Assembly (NCBI RefSeq): GCF_000619905.2
Contig: NZ_CP012371.1
Span: forward strand, 868,001-932,000
Source of the DNA: Nitrosospira briensis C-128
GTDB lineage: Bacteria; Pseudomonadota; Gammaproteobacteria; Burkholderiales; Nitrosomonadaceae
Direction of reading: 5' to 3'
DNA length: 64,000 nucleotides
The position numbers were made by a program, and so were the translations under genes. The notes under the pieces are model-generated. The model made no database searches. It had not been told where the DNA came from and was given only the letters and a program-made list of their open reading frames with translations. Shown here piece by piece: positions 19,433-30,608 of the stretch (the stretch's first letter is position 1; each line of letters opens with the position of its first letter).

Positions 19433-20947
19433 ATGAAAACTATTGAACCTTGTGTCTTGGTGATCTTCGGAGCGAGCGGGAACCTGTCGCGGCTCAAATT
19501 GATTCCTGCGCTGTTTCGGCTGGACGTGGCCGGGCGCTTGCCGGACAAAATGGCAATACTCGGTTGCAGCCTTGAACCGTGGAGCAATGATCAGTGGATC
19601 GCAGAGGTAGCGAAGATGCTTCAGTCGAAATTTGCTGACGGCATCGATGAGCAGGCCTTCGAGCGTTTCCGTGCCCGGTTGCATTATCATCCCAACTCCC
19701 CCACCAACGGCGATGCTTATCTCAGATTAAAGAAAGTGTTGGAAGAAACACCGGGGTTCCCACCCAACACCGTGTTTTACATGGCTGTTCGACCTTCAGC
19801 GTTTCCGGCGATTATCGACAAGCTCGGCGTGATAGGGTTGCTGAATCAGCAGAGGGGCTGGTGCCGCGTGGTCATTGAAAAACCTTTCGGCTATGACTTG
19901 CTGAGTGCGCAGACCTTGCAGGGAAGCCTGTACCGGCATTTGAATGAGCCGCAAATCTACCGCATCGACCACTACCTGGGCAAGGGTACGGTGCAAAACG
20001 TAATAGTATTTCGCTTCGCCAACATATTGCTGGAGCCGATATGGAACAATCATTATATCGACCATGTGCAAATTACACATTCGGAAACCCTGGGCATTGC
20101 TGGGCGCGCTGATTATTACGAGGGGGCCGGGGCGCTTCGCGACATGATCCAGAGCCACCTGATGCAGTTGCTTGCTCTCGTGGCGATGGAACCGCCGGTA
20201 ACATTGGCCGCGGAACATCTGCGGGACGAAAAAGTGAAAGTGCTGCAGGCAATACGGCCAATCACGCAGAATTCGGTACATGCGCATGCCTTTCGCGGGC
20301 AATATACCAGCGGCACCATTGATGGCATACCTGTTCCCGCCTATGTGGATGAACCTGGTGTGGCGCCGGACAGCGCCACGGAAACTTATGCGGCGCTGAA
20401 ACTGTTCATCGACAATTGGCGTTGGGCTGGCGTGCCTTTTTATCTGCGCACCGGCAAACGCATGGCGGAAAACAGTTCTGCAATTTGTATCCGCTTCAAG
20501 AGGCCGCCCCAGGATTTGCTGCGCCGCATGCACCAGGAGCATCATGAGTCATCGCGCCCGAACTGGATCATGCTGGGCATTCAGCCCAATGACTCGCTGA
20601 AAATGGAAATTCAGGTCAAGGTGCCAGGATTTGATCTGACGACTCGCACCATCAGCCTGGATGCCACCTACCGCAAGCAAAGCGACCAGGAGCATGACGC
20701 CTACGAGGGCTTGCTGCTGGATGTGATGCAGGGTGACCATTCATTATTTCTTCGTATTGATGAGGTGGAATGGGCTTGGCGCGCAGTCGATCCCATCATC
20801 AAGGTATGGGCGATGGAGCGCGATTTTATCAACGGTTATAACGCCGGCAGTTGGGGACCACGAGGTACCTATCGCCTGTTTGATAGTGATGATCAGTTCT
20901 GGCGCCATTCACTGGACCCTGAAGGCGCTGATTTACAAGCTTATTGA
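19433..20947 (+). CDS. zwf: glucose-6-phosphate 1-dehydrogenase
   Basis: The 504-residue product is full length for Zwf, which oxidises glucose-6-phosphate to 6-phosphogluconolactone with NADP reduction. It contains the N-terminal cofactor motif VIFGASGNLSRLKLIPALF (GxxGDLA variant with Asn), VIEKPFGYDL, the catalytic RIDHYLGKGTVQN and RTGKRMAE. It lies between sdhA and glgP within the TCA run, an unusual position that splits the sdh genes. Start supported by AGAGGGAA upstream of the ATG. Confidence 0.96.
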   Translation: MKTIEPCVLVIFGASGNLSRLKLIPALFRLDVAGRLPDKMAILGCSLEPWSNDQWIAEVAKMLQSKFADGIDEQAFERFRARLHYHPNSPTNGDAYLRLKKVLEETPGFPPNTVFYMAVRPSAFPAIIDKLGVIGLLNQQRGWCRVVIEKPFGYDLLSAQTLQGSLYRHLNEPQIYRIDHYLGKGTVQNVIVFRFANILLEPIWNNHYIDHVQITHSETLGIAGRADYYEGAGALRDMIQSHLMQLLALVAMEPPVTLAAEHLRDEKVKVLQAIRPITQNSVHAHAFRGQYTSGTIDGIPVPAYVDEPGVAPDSATETYAALKLFIDNWRWAGVPFYLRTGKRMAENSSAICIRFKRPPQDLLRRMHQEHHESSRPNWIMLGIQPNDSLKMEIQVKVPGFDLTTRTISLDATYRKQSDQEHDAYEGLLLDVMQGDHSLFLRIDEVEWAWRAVDPIIKVWAMERDFINGYNAGSWGPRGTYRLFDSDDQFWRHSLDPEGADLQAY

Positions 20948-21039
20948 TGCGTACCTGTTTGATGCCGTACCTGTTTTTGTGAGAGCAGTATCGTCTAGTG
21001 GACATCTTTGTATTTATCGTAAACCTAACAGGATAAATC

Positions 21040-23522
21040 ATGAATAATCCCTTAAAGCTTTCCATCTTTGAACATGAAAAAGTCGGTCTCGACACGGATT
21101 CAGTCAAACACTCTCTTTCCAACGGCTTGATCTATTCGGTAGGTAAAGACACGATTACCGCCACCAATCGCGACAGATTCTTTGCTGCGGCCTACATGGT
21201 GCGCAACCGCCTGATCGACCGCTGGATGGAGACCATGCGCAGCTATTACATCAATGACACTAAGCGGGTTTATTACTTTTCCCTGGAGTTCCTGATGGGG
21301 CGCACCCTGATGAACAGCGTACATAATCTCGGTTTTGATCAGCAATTCCGTGAGGCGTGCAGTGAATTGGGGATCGACCTGGACGACGTACGTGAAATCG
21401 AGCCGGATGCCGCCTTGGGAAACGGCGGCCTGGGCGTCTCGCTGCCTGCTTCCTCGATTCCATGGCGACGCTCAGCCTTCCGGGTTACGGCTATGGCATT
21501 CGCTACGAATACGGCATGTTTGCGCAGCGTATCGAGGACGGCAGACAGGTGGAACATCCGGATAACTGGTTACGCTATGGCAACCCCTGGGAGTTCCCCC
21601 GCCCGGAGGTGTTGCACCAGGTCAAATTTCACGGCCATGTGGTTCAATATGAAGATGAGAATGACGTATCGCGCTACCACTGGATCGATACCGATGACGT
21701 AATGGCAATGGCATTTGATACCCCTATCCCCGGTTATGGCACCCATACCGTCAACAACATGCGTTTATGGTCTGCGAAGGCGACGCGCGATTTCGAATTA
21801 CGCTACTTCAACGAGGGCAATTATGTCAAAGCGGTGGAGGATAAGAACGATTCCGAAAATTTGTCCAAAGTACTCTACCCGGACGACACCACCGCGATGG
21901 GACGCGAGCTTCGCCTGAAACAGCAATACTTCTTCGTATGCGCTTCGCTGCATGACATTCTCCATCGCTATAACAAATACCAGACCAATTTCGATGCCCT
22001 TCCGGATAAAGTCGCGATCCAGTTGAATGATACGCATCCCGCCATTGCCATTCCGGAGCTGATGCGCATATTGGTGGATTTGCACCGTCTCGACTGGGAC
22101 AAAGCGTGGGATATCACGATCCGCACTTTCGCCTATACCAACCATACGCTGATGCCCGAAGCGCTTGAAACTTGGGCAGTCGCCCTGTTCGAGAATGTCT
22201 TGCCGCGCCATATGCAAATCATCTATGAAATCAATCGCCGCTTCCTGAAAGATGTGATGCACCGATATCCCGGCGATACCGCGATACTGCGCCGCATGTC
22301 CATCATAGACGAGGAAGGTGGCAGACGAGTCCGCATGGCGCATCTCGCCATTATTGGCAGCCATAAGGTGAACGGGGTAGCACAAATTCATACCGAACTG
22401 ATGAAGCAGACCATATTTGCGGATTTCGACAGGTTTTTTCCCGGCAAGATCATCAATATTACCAACGGTATCACGCCGCGCCGCTGGCTGAACCAGGCCA
22501 ATCGGCGGCTGGCCGAACTCATTACTTCGCGCATCGGCGTTGGCTGGGTCAAGAACCTGAGTCAGTTGAAACATCTGATTCCGCTTGCCGACGACGCTTC
22601 TTTTCGCAAGGAGTTCGCTGACGTGAAGCGCGCGGACAAGGAGCGGTTCGTCACCATGCTGAAGCATAAGCACAACATTGATATCAGTGCTGATTCGCTG
22701 TTCGACGTCCAGATCAAACGGATCCATGAATACAAACGGCAACTTCTCAATGTATTGCATATAGTGACGCTTTATAACCGCCTTCGCGAGGATCGAAATG
22801 CCCAGTACGTTCCGCGTACCATCATTTTCGGGGGCAAGGCGGCGCCCGGCTATGCCACTGCCAAGCTCATCATCAAGCTTATCAACGATATCGCCGATGT
22901 CGTCAATAATGATCCAAAGGTGGCGGGGCGTCTGAAAGTGGTATTCATACCCAATTACGACGTATCGACCGCGGAAGAAATGATTCCGGCAGCAGACCTC
23001 TCCGAGCAGATTTCAACAGCAGGTACAGAGGCTTCCGGTACCGGGAACATGAAACTGGCATTGAACGGCGCACTCACGATCGGCACCCTGGATGGTGCAA
23101 ATATCGAAATCCGCAACGAAGTCGGGGAGGATAATATATTCATATTCGGCCTCACGGCGGCGGGGGTCGCCGAGGCGAAAGCAAAGGGTTATCAACCTTG
23201 GGATTTTTACCACGATAACGCCGAATTGCGGACGGTGCTGGATATGATCGCTTCGGGCTTTTTTTCGGTGGGTGAGCCGGGCCGTTTTAAACCCATTGTA
23301 GATTCTCTCTTGCAGGGCGGCGACAAGTACATGCTGTTGGCGGATTATGCCGCTTACATCGCTTGTCAGGAAAAGGTCGCGATCGCATACGAGAACCAGG
23401 ACGAATGGATACGAAAGGCAATTCTGAATATTGCCAACATGGGTAAATTTTCCAGTGACCATACCATCATGCAATATGCCAGCAAGATATGGGATGCAAA
23501 ACCGGTCGTTCCTGTCGAGTAA
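21040..23522 (+). pseudogene. glgP: glycogen/starch phosphorylase, frameshifted near 21435
   Basis: Two overlapping frames together make one glycogen phosphorylase, the PLP enzyme that releases glucose-1-phosphate from glycogen. The first frame (21040 to about 21435) ends in EIEPDAALGNGGLG. The second carries RLAACFLDSMATLSLPGYGYGIRYEYGMF and continues to 23522. The junction reads GGC GTC where GGC CGT is expected, i.e. one C is missing. The PLP-lysine region GTEASGTGNMKLALNGALTIGTLDGANIEI is intact. As read, the protein would stop at 21702, so the gene is either an authentic frameshift or contains a sequencing error. Downstream part alone could start at ATG 21462. Confidence 0.85.
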
Positions 23523-23681
23523 AGACCGATCGGCCGGCCTCAACTGTCTTTCCGGGGCTGGTCGGGTTGTTTTGCGGCTTTTTTTATCGCGGATGATGAG
23601 GAAGGGTCGATGTGTTATCTCCTGCGAATCGCAAGAGTAGCGCCCGATGCTCTCTTAAATCCGCTGAAAGGTTAACAGACT

Positions 23682-24377
23682 ATGAAATTCTCCATTTTTC
23701 GCTTCGATCCCGACAAGGACGAAAAACCTTATATGCAGGATTATGATGTCGCGCTGGAACCGGCCGACAGGATGCTGCTGGATGCGCTCATCCGGATAAA
23801 AACCGTGGACGACAGCTTGAGTTTGCGTCGTTCCTGCCGGGAAGGGGTATGCGGATCGGACGGGATGAATATCAACGGGCGCAATGGATTGGCGTGCATT
23901 ACCCCTGTCGCCGGATTGAAAGAGCCCGTGGAACTGCGGCCATTGCCAGGGCTCCCCGTGATACGCGACCTGATCGTGGATATGACGCAATTTTTCCAGC
24001 AGTATCATTCGATCAAGCCTTACCTCATCAACAATGACCCCCCCCCGGAAACCGAGCGGTTGCAATCGCCTGAAGACCGGGCAAAGCTGGATGGACTATA
24101 CGAATGCATACTCTGCGCATGCTGCTCCACTGCGTGTCCTTCATTCTGGTGGAATCCTGATAAATTCGTTGGCCCTGCCGGGCTATTACAAGCATACCGC
24201 TTTCTCGCAGACAGCCGCGACCAGGCGACAGCCGAGCGCCTGGATTATCTGGAAGACCCCTACCGCCTGTTCCGCTGCCATTCCATCATGAATTGCGTGG
24301 ACGTATGCCCCAAGGAATTGAATCCCACCAGCGCCATCGGGCGGATCAAAGACATGATGGTTAAGAGAACGGTATGA
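23682..24377 (+). CDS. sdhB: succinate dehydrogenase iron-sulfur subunit
   Basis: The 231-residue protein has the N-terminal [2Fe-2S] domain (SCREGVCGSDGMNINGRNGLAC) and the C-terminal clusters CILCACCSTACPSFWW and CHSIMNCVDVCPKELNP for [4Fe-4S] and [3Fe-4S] centres. It passes electrons from SdhA to quinone. It is separated from sdhCDA by zwf and glgP, about 4.9 kb away. Its stop overlaps the sdhE start. Confidence 0.96.
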   Translation: MKFSIFRFDPDKDEKPYMQDYDVALEPADRMLLDALIRIKTVDDSLSLRRSCREGVCGSDGMNINGRNGLACITPVAGLKEPVELRPLPGLPVIRDLIVDMTQFFQQYHSIKPYLINNDPPPETERLQSPEDRAKLDGLYECILCACCSTACPSFWWNPDKFVGPAGLLQAYRFLADSRDQATAERLDYLEDPYRLFRCHSIMNCVDVCPKELNPTSAIGRIKDMMVKRTV

Positions 24378-24607
24378 GGAAACTGGAGCGTGCTCGATGG
24401 CGTTGTCGTCGTGGCCTGCTGGAGCTGGATATCGTGCTGCAACGGTTTATGGATGCGTATTACGCTAAACTGGATGAAGCTGAACTCCGGCAATTTGAAA
24501 TATTGCTGGATCTTCCCGATAATGACTTGTGGGATATGATCGCGCTAAAAAAAGAAGCGGAGGATATGAGACTGAAACCCGTACTGCATCTCTTGCAGAC
24601 TATTTAA
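24374..24607 (+). CDS. sdhE: SdhE/CptB family FAD assembly factor
   Basis: The 77-residue protein has the RRGLLELDI motif (the RGxxE signature) needed for covalent flavinylation of SdhA, and the family ending DNDLWDMIALKKE. Its ATG overlaps the sdhB stop (ATGA). The TAA stop lies at 24605-24607 and its last two bases coincide with the first two bases of repeat copy A2, so the element abuts the end of the gene. Confidence 0.93.
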   Translation: MRKLERARWRCRRGLLELDIVLQRFMDAYYAKLDEAELRQFEILLDLPDNDLWDMIALKKEAEDMRLKPVLHLLQTI

Positions 24608-24980
24608 CCTAAATCCGGCAGTTGACTGCTCATTTAATAGATCAGTGTTATGATTAATAACATACTTGACGCTCACCTTCCGGATGAAGTCGCCACGGGG
24701 AGAATTGCACAATTTTTGCGGCACATGGCTGCGTTGCAACTTCTTGGAATGGAACGGTGCCCCGAAGCGTCGCCCGAGAGACTCCGCGCAGCGGGATCGG
24801 GCAGCGCAGGGAATGCCACGATCGCGTTCCACACGCAAGGGGCGCAGCATCCCGCTTCGAGGTCGCACCTTTCTGCAGAAGGCACTGCTCCACTCTGCAT
24901 GGTCGCATTCCGCGTCGCTGCATCTTGCCCTGCGCCCAAAAACCGTACACTTCACCCCGTCCAACTACCGGATTCAGGTT
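24606..24980 (+). mobile_element. family A terminal-inverted-repeat element, copy A2 (full, 375 bp)
   Basis: The left end AACCTAAATCCGGCAGTTGA and the inverted right end (CAACTACCGGATTCAGGTT, 24962-24980) match A1 with two or three substitutions. The core runs in the opposite orientation to A1. Relative to A1 and A3 the internal reading frame is shifted, so any encoded peptide is not conserved. It lies between sdhE and gltA, leaving only 50 bases before the gltA ATG. Confidence 0.85.
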
Positions 24981-25030
24981 TAATTGCATCGTGGTTTTTT
25001 TTGCCGGAAAGAAAATAATAGGGGAACGAC

Positions 25031-26329
25031 ATGGAACAAAAACATATAGCGACTCTCAATCTGGATAACGGCAATCCGACCGAGTTTCCCATCATGGCCG
25101 GCAGCATGGGGCCGGATGTGGTGGATATTCGTACTCTGCATGCCAAGAGCGGCGTATTCACTTACGACCCCGGCTTCCTTTCCACCGCCAGTTGCAGTTC
25201 CAAAATAACTTACATTGATGGCGATGAGGGCATTCTGCTTTATCGGGGCTACCCGATCGAGCAGTTGGCCAAGCGATGTGATTTCATGGAAGTGTGCCAT
25301 TTGCTGATGAATGGAGAACTGCCGACCAGAAAACAGAAATCCGCGTTCGACAAGACCATCAAAGATCATACGATGGTGCATGAGCAACTCGCGCGCTTTT
25401 TTACCGGTTTCCGCCGTGATGCCCATCCCATGGCGGTGATGGTCGGAGTAGTCGGTGCATTGTCGGCGTTTTATCATGATGCGATGGACATTTCCGATGC
25501 CAACCACCGTGAACTGTCGGCCTTCCGGCTGGTAGCAAAGCTACCTACCATCACTGCGATGACATATAAATATAATATCGGCCAGCCTTTCATATATCCG
25601 CGCAACGATCTTAGCTATGCGGAAAATTTCATGCACATGATGTTCGCCACGCCCGCCGAGGAATATAAGCCCAACCCGGTGTTGGCGCGGGCGCTGGACC
25701 GTATTTTGATCCTGCATGCCGATCACGAACAGAACGCTTCCACTTCCACCGTGCGGCTCGCGGGGTCCAGTGGCGCAAATCCATTTGCCTGCATCTCAGC
25801 CGGTATCGCCTGCTTATGGGGACCTGCGCATGGCGGAGCAAACGAAGCCTGCCTGAACATGCTGGAGGAAATTGGCGACGACTCACGCATCGGCGAGTAT
25901 ATCGAGCGTGCCAAAGACAAAAACGATCCTTTCAGACTGGTGGGCTTCGGCCACCGTGTATACAAGAATTTTGATCCCCGCGCCAAGCTGATGCGCGAGA
26001 CCTGCCATGAAGTGCTGAGCGAACTGGGACTGCATGACGATCGCTTGTTCAAGCTGGCGCTGAAACTGGAGAAAATTGCGCTTGAAGACGAATATTTCAT
26101 CTCCAAGAAACTCTATCCCAATGTTGATTTCTACTCCGGCATTGTGCAACGTGCTTTGGGAATTCCGGTCTCCATGTTCACAGCCATTTTTACCATGGCG
26201 CGCACGGTAGGCTGGATTGCCCAATGGAACGAAATGATTTCCGATCCAGACTATAAAATAGGGCGACCACGTCAGCTCTATACCGGGGCCACCACGCGAG
26301 ATGTAGTCTCGATTGCGTTACGCAAGTAG
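25031..26329 (+). CDS. gltA: citrate synthase (type I, hexameric-type length)
   Basis: The 432-residue protein is a typical proteobacterial citrate synthase that condenses acetyl-CoA and oxaloacetate. Visible are [37 protein letters not shown], catalytic-His regions [20 protein letters not shown] and [35 protein letters not shown] with the catalytic Asp/Arg, and [17 protein letters not shown] precedes the ATG. It heads the gltA-sucA-sucB-lpd segment. Confidence 0.96.
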   Translation: MEQKHIATLNLDNGNPTEFPIMAGSMGPDVVDIRTLHAKSGVFTYDPGFLSTASCSSKITYIDGDEGILLYRGYPIEQLAKRCDFMEVCHLLMNGELPTRKQKSAFDKTIKDHTMVHEQLARFFTGFRRDAHPMAVMVGVVGALSAFYHDAMDISDANHRELSAFRLVAKLPTITAMTYKYNIGQPFIYPRNDLSYAENFMHMMFATPAEEYKPNPVLARALDRILILHADHEQNASTSTVRLAGSSGANPFACISAGIACLWGPAHGGANEACLNMLEEIGDDSRIGEYIERAKDKNDPFRLVGFGHRVYKNFDPRAKLMRETCHEVLSELGLHDDRLFKLALKLEKIALEDEYFISKKLYPNVDFYSGIVQRALGIPVSMFTAIFTMARTVGWIAQWNEMISDPDYKIGRPRQLYTGATTRDVVSIALRK

Positions 26330-26360
26330 TCTCGTTCTGCCAGCCAGGAGATCTCTAGCC

Positions 26361-29228
26361 ATGATGAAGCAACTGTTTGAGGATTCCTTGCTGTTCGGTA
26401 CCAACGCGTCCTTCATTGAAGGGCTTTATGAAAAGTACCTGCACAATCCGGAATCGATTCCGCCGGAATGGCATGAATACTTCGACAAACTGCGGCAGGC
26501 AGAAGGAACGGCCGGACCGGCCGGGCAGGCTTCTCAAAATGTGCCGTACTCATCGGAAATCGAATCGTTCAGCCGAGCGGCGGCAGCGCCTTGGCGACTC
26601 AGCGGGCATAGCCCCGACGAGGAACTTCTACAGGACGATTCCGACCTGGAAACAGAACGCAAGCAGATATCGGTATTGCAAATCATCAACGCATACCGCT
26701 TTCTGGGCGTGCGCCATGCCGATCTCGACCCCCTCAAGCATCAGGAAAAACCGCATATTCCCGAACTTGAGCCCGCCTATTATGGGCTGACAGAGGCGGA
26801 CATGAATACGGTTTTTGGCACCGGTTCATTGATCGGGCCGCCGCGCGCGTCGTTGGCGGAAATTCTGCGCATATTGCGGGAAACTTACTGTGGCAGTATC
26901 GGTGTCGAGTATATGTACATCACCGATACCGAGCAAAAACGGTGGTTACAGAATCGCATCGAAGGTTCGCGCGCACAACCCCGGTTCTCCCCTGAATACA
27001 AACGCCATATCCTGGAACGCCTCAATGCGGCGGAAGGATTGGAAAAGTATCTGCACACACGCTATGTCGGACAGAAGCGCTTTTCCGGCGAAGGCGGCGA
27101 AAGCCTGATTCCGCTATTGGATAATCTGCTGCAACGCGCCGGCCAAATGGGCGTACAGCAGATTATCATCGGCATGGCCCACCGCGCCCGGCTTAATGTC
27201 CTGGTCAACACGCTAGGGAAATTGCCGACCGATCTGTTCCAGGAATTCGAAGGCAAATATGCGCAGGACCTGACTGAAGGCGACGTTAAATATCATCAGG
27301 GTTTTTCCTCCGCGGTATCCACTCCCGGCGGCACGATGCGCCTGACGTTGGCATTCAACCCCTCGCATCTGGAAATTGTAGACCCGGTAGTGCAAGGCTC
27401 GGTGCGCGCCCGCCAGCAGCGCCTGCGAGACAGGCATGGCGATCTGGCGCTGCCCGTGCTTCTGCATGGCGACGCCGCGTACTCGGCCCAGGGCGTAGTG
27501 ATGGAAACGCTGAATCTGTCGCAAACGCGCGGCTATGGCACCGGTGGCACGATACACGTCATCATCAATAACCAGATCGGCTTCACAACTTCTGATCCGC
27601 GTGATACGCGCTCCACGCTTTATTGCACCGATGTGTCGAAGATGATCGAAGCGCCGATTCTCCATGTCAACGGGGACGACCCTGAGGCAGTCGTCATGGT
27701 GGCTGAGATCGCGCTCGATTTCCGGATGAAGTTTCATAAGGATGTGGTCGTGGACATGGTTTGTTTCCGCACCCTCGGCCACAACGAGCAGGACGAGCCC
27801 ATGGTGACTCAGCCGCTGATGTACAAGATCATCGGCCGCCATCCCGGCACACGCAAGCTCTATGCCGATAAACTGGAAGCCGAAGGTATCATCGGCGCCG
27901 ACCAGGCGGAGTTGATGGTAAAAGCCTATCGGGATGACATGGATGGAGGCCGCAATCCCAACAAAACCATCCTTTATGGCTACAAATCTTCGAATGCGGT
28001 GGACTGGACACCCTTCCTGAAGAACAATAAGTGGGACATGAAGGTGCAGACCGGACTGCCGATAGCGGAATTAAGAAAGCTGGCCGCGCGATTAACGGAT
28101 ATTCCCTCCAAGTTCAAATTACATGCGCGGGTGGAAAAGGTCATCGCCGACCGCCGCCTGATGGGCGAAGGAAAATTACCGCTGGATTGGGGAATGGCTG
28201 AAACCCTTGCTTATGCGGCGCTTCTGAAAGACGGGTATGCTGTACGTATTTCAGGACAAGACTCGGGGCGTGGAACTTTTTTTCATCGCCATGCTGTGCT
28301 GCATGACCAGAACCGGGCACGATGGAACGAGGGAACGTATGTTCCCCTGCGCCATATTGCCCCTGAGCAGCCTGGTTTCGTCATCATCGATTCAGTACTC
28401 TCGGAAGAAGCCGTGCTGGGCTTCGAGTACGGCTATGCAACTGCGGAACCGAATGAATTGGTCGTGTGGGAGGCCCAGTTTGGCGATTTTGCAAATGGTG
28501 CGCAGGTTGTAATAGACCAATTCATTGCCTCGGGCGAGGCCAAGTGGGGCCGGTTGTGCGGGCTGGTGATGATGTTGCCGCACGGTTATGAAGGGCAAGG
28601 GCCCGAACACTCCTCCGCTCGCCTCGAGCGTTTTCTGCAACTCTGTGCTGAATACAATATCCAGGTGTGCGTTCCATCCACCTCCGCACAGATGTTTCAC
28701 ATGCTCCGGCGGCAGATGATCCGGCCATTGCGCAAGCCGCTCATCATCATGAGCCCCAAAAGCCTGTTGCGGCATAAGGAGTCCTTCTCAAGTCTCGAAG
28801 ATCTGGCCAACGGCGATTTCCAGAACGTGATTCCGGAAATGGAGAAGCTCGATCCGCAAAATGTACGGCGCGTCATCGCCTGCTGCGGCAAGATATATTA
28901 CGAACTGCTGGCTTATCGCCGGGAACAGGGAATCAAGGATATCGCAATTGTTCGGATCGAGCAGCTATATCCTTTTCCGCATGGTGATTTCCAGATTGAG
29001 GTTGACCGCTACCCTCACGCTAAAGATATACTCTGGTGTCAGGAGGAACCCGGCAACCAGGGTGCCTGGCACCGTATTCAGCACTACCTGCTGCGGCACA
29101 AGCGTCCCGATCAGGTTTTAGGCTATGCATTGCGGCCGTCGTCAGCGTCTCCGGCGGTGGGGTATCTGGCAAAACACAAATTCCAGCAGAATGAATTAAT
29201 AGTGGCAGCGTTTCGCGAAAAAATTTAA
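26361..29228 (+). CDS. sucA: 2-oxoglutarate dehydrogenase E1 component
   Basis: The 955-residue protein is full length for SucA. It begins MMKQLFEDSLLFGTNASFIEGLYEKYLHNP, the N-terminal motif that binds partner subunits, and contains HRARLNVLVNTLGK, FNPSHLEIVDPVVQGSVRARQ, the thiamine diphosphate region GDAAYSAQGVVMETLNLSQTRGYGTGGTIHVIINNQIGFTT and EAQFGDFANGAQVVIDQFI. The ATG at 26361 has AGGAG 12 bases upstream; an earlier in-frame start overlaps gltA. Complete sucAB-lpd in an ammonia oxidiser is notable because oxidative TCA activity has historically been doubted in this group. Confidence 0.96.
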   Translation: MMKQLFEDSLLFGTNASFIEGLYEKYLHNPESIPPEWHEYFDKLRQAEGTAGPAGQASQNVPYSSEIESFSRAAAAPWRLSGHSPDEELLQDDSDLETERKQISVLQIINAYRFLGVRHADLDPLKHQEKPHIPELEPAYYGLTEADMNTVFGTGSLIGPPRASLAEILRILRETYCGSIGVEYMYITDTEQKRWLQNRIEGSRAQPRFSPEYKRHILERLNAAEGLEKYLHTRYVGQKRFSGEGGESLIPLLDNLLQRAGQMGVQQIIIGMAHRARLNVLVNTLGKLPTDLFQEFEGKYAQDLTEGDVKYHQGFSSAVSTPGGTMRLTLAFNPSHLEIVDPVVQGSVRARQQRLRDRHGDLALPVLLHGDAAYSAQGVVMETLNLSQTRGYGTGGTIHVIINNQIGFTTSDPRDTRSTLYCTDVSKMIEAPILHVNGDDPEAVVMVAEIALDFRMKFHKDVVVDMVCFRTLGHNEQDEPMVTQPLMYKIIGRHPGTRKLYADKLEAEGIIGADQAELMVKAYRDDMDGGRNPNKTILYGYKSSNAVDWTPFLKNNKWDMKVQTGLPIAELRKLAARLTDIPSKFKLHARVEKVIADRRLMGEGKLPLDWGMAETLAYAALLKDGYAVRISGQDSGRGTFFHRHAVLHDQNRARWNEGTYVPLRHIAPEQPGFVIIDSVLSEEAVLGFEYGYATAEPNELVVWEAQFGDFANGAQVVIDQFIASGEAKWGRLCGLVMMLPHGYEGQGPEHSSARLERFLQLCAEYNIQVCVPSTSAQMFHMLRRQMIRPLRKPLIIMSPKSLLRHKESFSSLEDLANGDFQNVIPEMEKLDPQNVRRVIACCGKIYYELLAYRREQGIKDIAIVRIEQLYPFPHGDFQIEVDRYPHAKDILWCQEEPGNQGAWHRIQHYLLRHKRPDQVLGYALRPSSASPAVGYLAKHKFQQNELIVAAFREKI

Positions 29229-29243
29229 GCCAAAGGAAGAACC

Positions 29244-30545
29244 ATGCTCGTCGATGTCAAAGTTCCGGCTTTATCCGAATCGGTGGCGGAAGCCACATTG
29301 CTTTCCTGGCATAAAAAAGAAGGCGAACATGTTGATAGAGACGAGAGTCTGATCGATATCGAAACAGATAAAATCGTGATGGAATTGCCGGCGCCCGCCG
29401 CCGGCATATTGACCAAAATCGTCAAGGGCGACGGAGCGGTAGTAGCCGGCGGCGAAATCATTGCCACCATAGACACTGAGGCCGCTCCGGCCGAAGCCAA
29501 GGCAGTTCCAGGTGACACTGCGGCGGCGGCTCCCTCAAGTGCGAAACCTGCTCCTGAGGCCACCTCGGCCGTTGCGGCCTCAGCGTCTATGGCGGCGATG
29601 ATGCCCGCCGCCCGAAATATGGCGGCGCAAGCAGCCCTTGATGTCGGTGAAATCAGTTCGATTAAAGGTAGCGGACGCGATGGCCGGATTACCAAAGAGG
29701 ATGTGGCGGCCCATGTGGAAAAGAAACCTTCGCCCCCCGGCGCGCCTTCTCCCTCGCCGTCACCGGCAGCTCCTGAGCCTTCGGCAGCTCCTGCACCTTC
29801 AACTATGGCACCATCCGCAACAGCCGCGCCTGCACCTACGGGTAACAGACCTGAACAGCGGGTAGCGATGTCCCGGCTGCGGGCGCGTATCGCCGAGCGA
29901 CTCGTGCAGTCGCAGTCCACCGCGGCGATACTCACCACGTTCAACGAAGTGAACATGCAAGCGATAATGGAGTTGCGCGCTCGCTATAAGGTGAGTTTTG
30001 AAAAAGAGCACGGCATCAAGCTCGGCCTCATGTCGTTTTTTGTCAAGGCGGCGGTGGCAGCGTTGAAAAAATTTCCTGTCGTCAATGCATCCGTGGATGG
30101 AAATGACATCGTCTATCACGGGTATTACGACATAGGCATCGCGGTGAGCAGTCCGCGCGGACTCGTGGTTCCCATCATTCGAAATGCGGACGCTTTATCA
30201 CAGGCGGAGATTGAAAGGCAGATCGCAGACTTCGGCAAACGCGCCCTCGACAGCAAATTAACGATGGAAGAGCTGACGGGCGGCACCTTCTCGATCACCA
30301 ATGGCGGCATATTCGGTTCGATGCTCTCTACTCCCATTATCAATCCGCCGCAAAGTGCGATTCTTGGCATTCACGCGACCAAGGAGCGCCCTGTGGCCGA
30401 GAATGGGCAAGTGGTGATTCGCCCGATGTGCTATCTCGCGTTATCCTATGATCACCGCATTGTCGATGGGCGCGAAGCGGTGCTTTCCCTGGTGGCAATG
30501 AAAGAGGCCCTGGAATATCCCATGAGCCCATTGCTGGAAGGCTGA
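29244..30545 (+). CDS. sucB: dihydrolipoamide succinyltransferase (E2 of 2-oxoglutarate dehydrogenase)
   Basis: The 433-residue protein has a lipoyl domain (residues 1-75, [12 protein letters not shown] with the lipoyl Lys). A peripheral-subunit-binding domain with [15 protein letters not shown] lies at about 130-150, between Ala/Pro-rich linkers. The catalytic domain ends in [18 protein letters not shown], whose His and Asp are catalytic. It transfers the succinyl group to CoA. It lies 15 bases after sucA and 63 before lpd. Confidence 0.96.
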   Translation: MLVDVKVPALSESVAEATLLSWHKKEGEHVDRDESLIDIETDKIVMELPAPAAGILTKIVKGDGAVVAGGEIIATIDTEAAPAEAKAVPGDTAAAAPSSAKPAPEATSAVAASASMAAMMPAARNMAAQAALDVGEISSIKGSGRDGRITKEDVAAHVEKKPSPPGAPSPSPSPAAPEPSAAPAPSTMAPSATAAPAPTGNRPEQRVAMSRLRARIAERLVQSQSTAAILTTFNEVNMQAIMELRARYKVSFEKEHGIKLGLMSFFVKAAVAALKKFPVVNASVDGNDIVYHGYYDIGIAVSSPRGLVVPIIRNADALSQAEIERQIADFGKRALDSKLTMEELTGGTFSITNGGIFGSMLSTPIINPPQSAILGIHATKERPVAENGQVVIRPMCYLALSYDHRIVDGREAVLSLVAMKEALEYPMSPLLEG

Positions 30546-30608
30546 GGGCATCGAACATAAGCCGCATTCCTGCAAAATAATTTTTTTCCTATTTTTACTA
30601 ATTCCAAT

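Noticed and set aside
23523-23600. Terminator after glgP
   Set aside because: There is a T-run near 23580 and partly complementary GC stretches, but the stem is poorly paired, so I did not list it.
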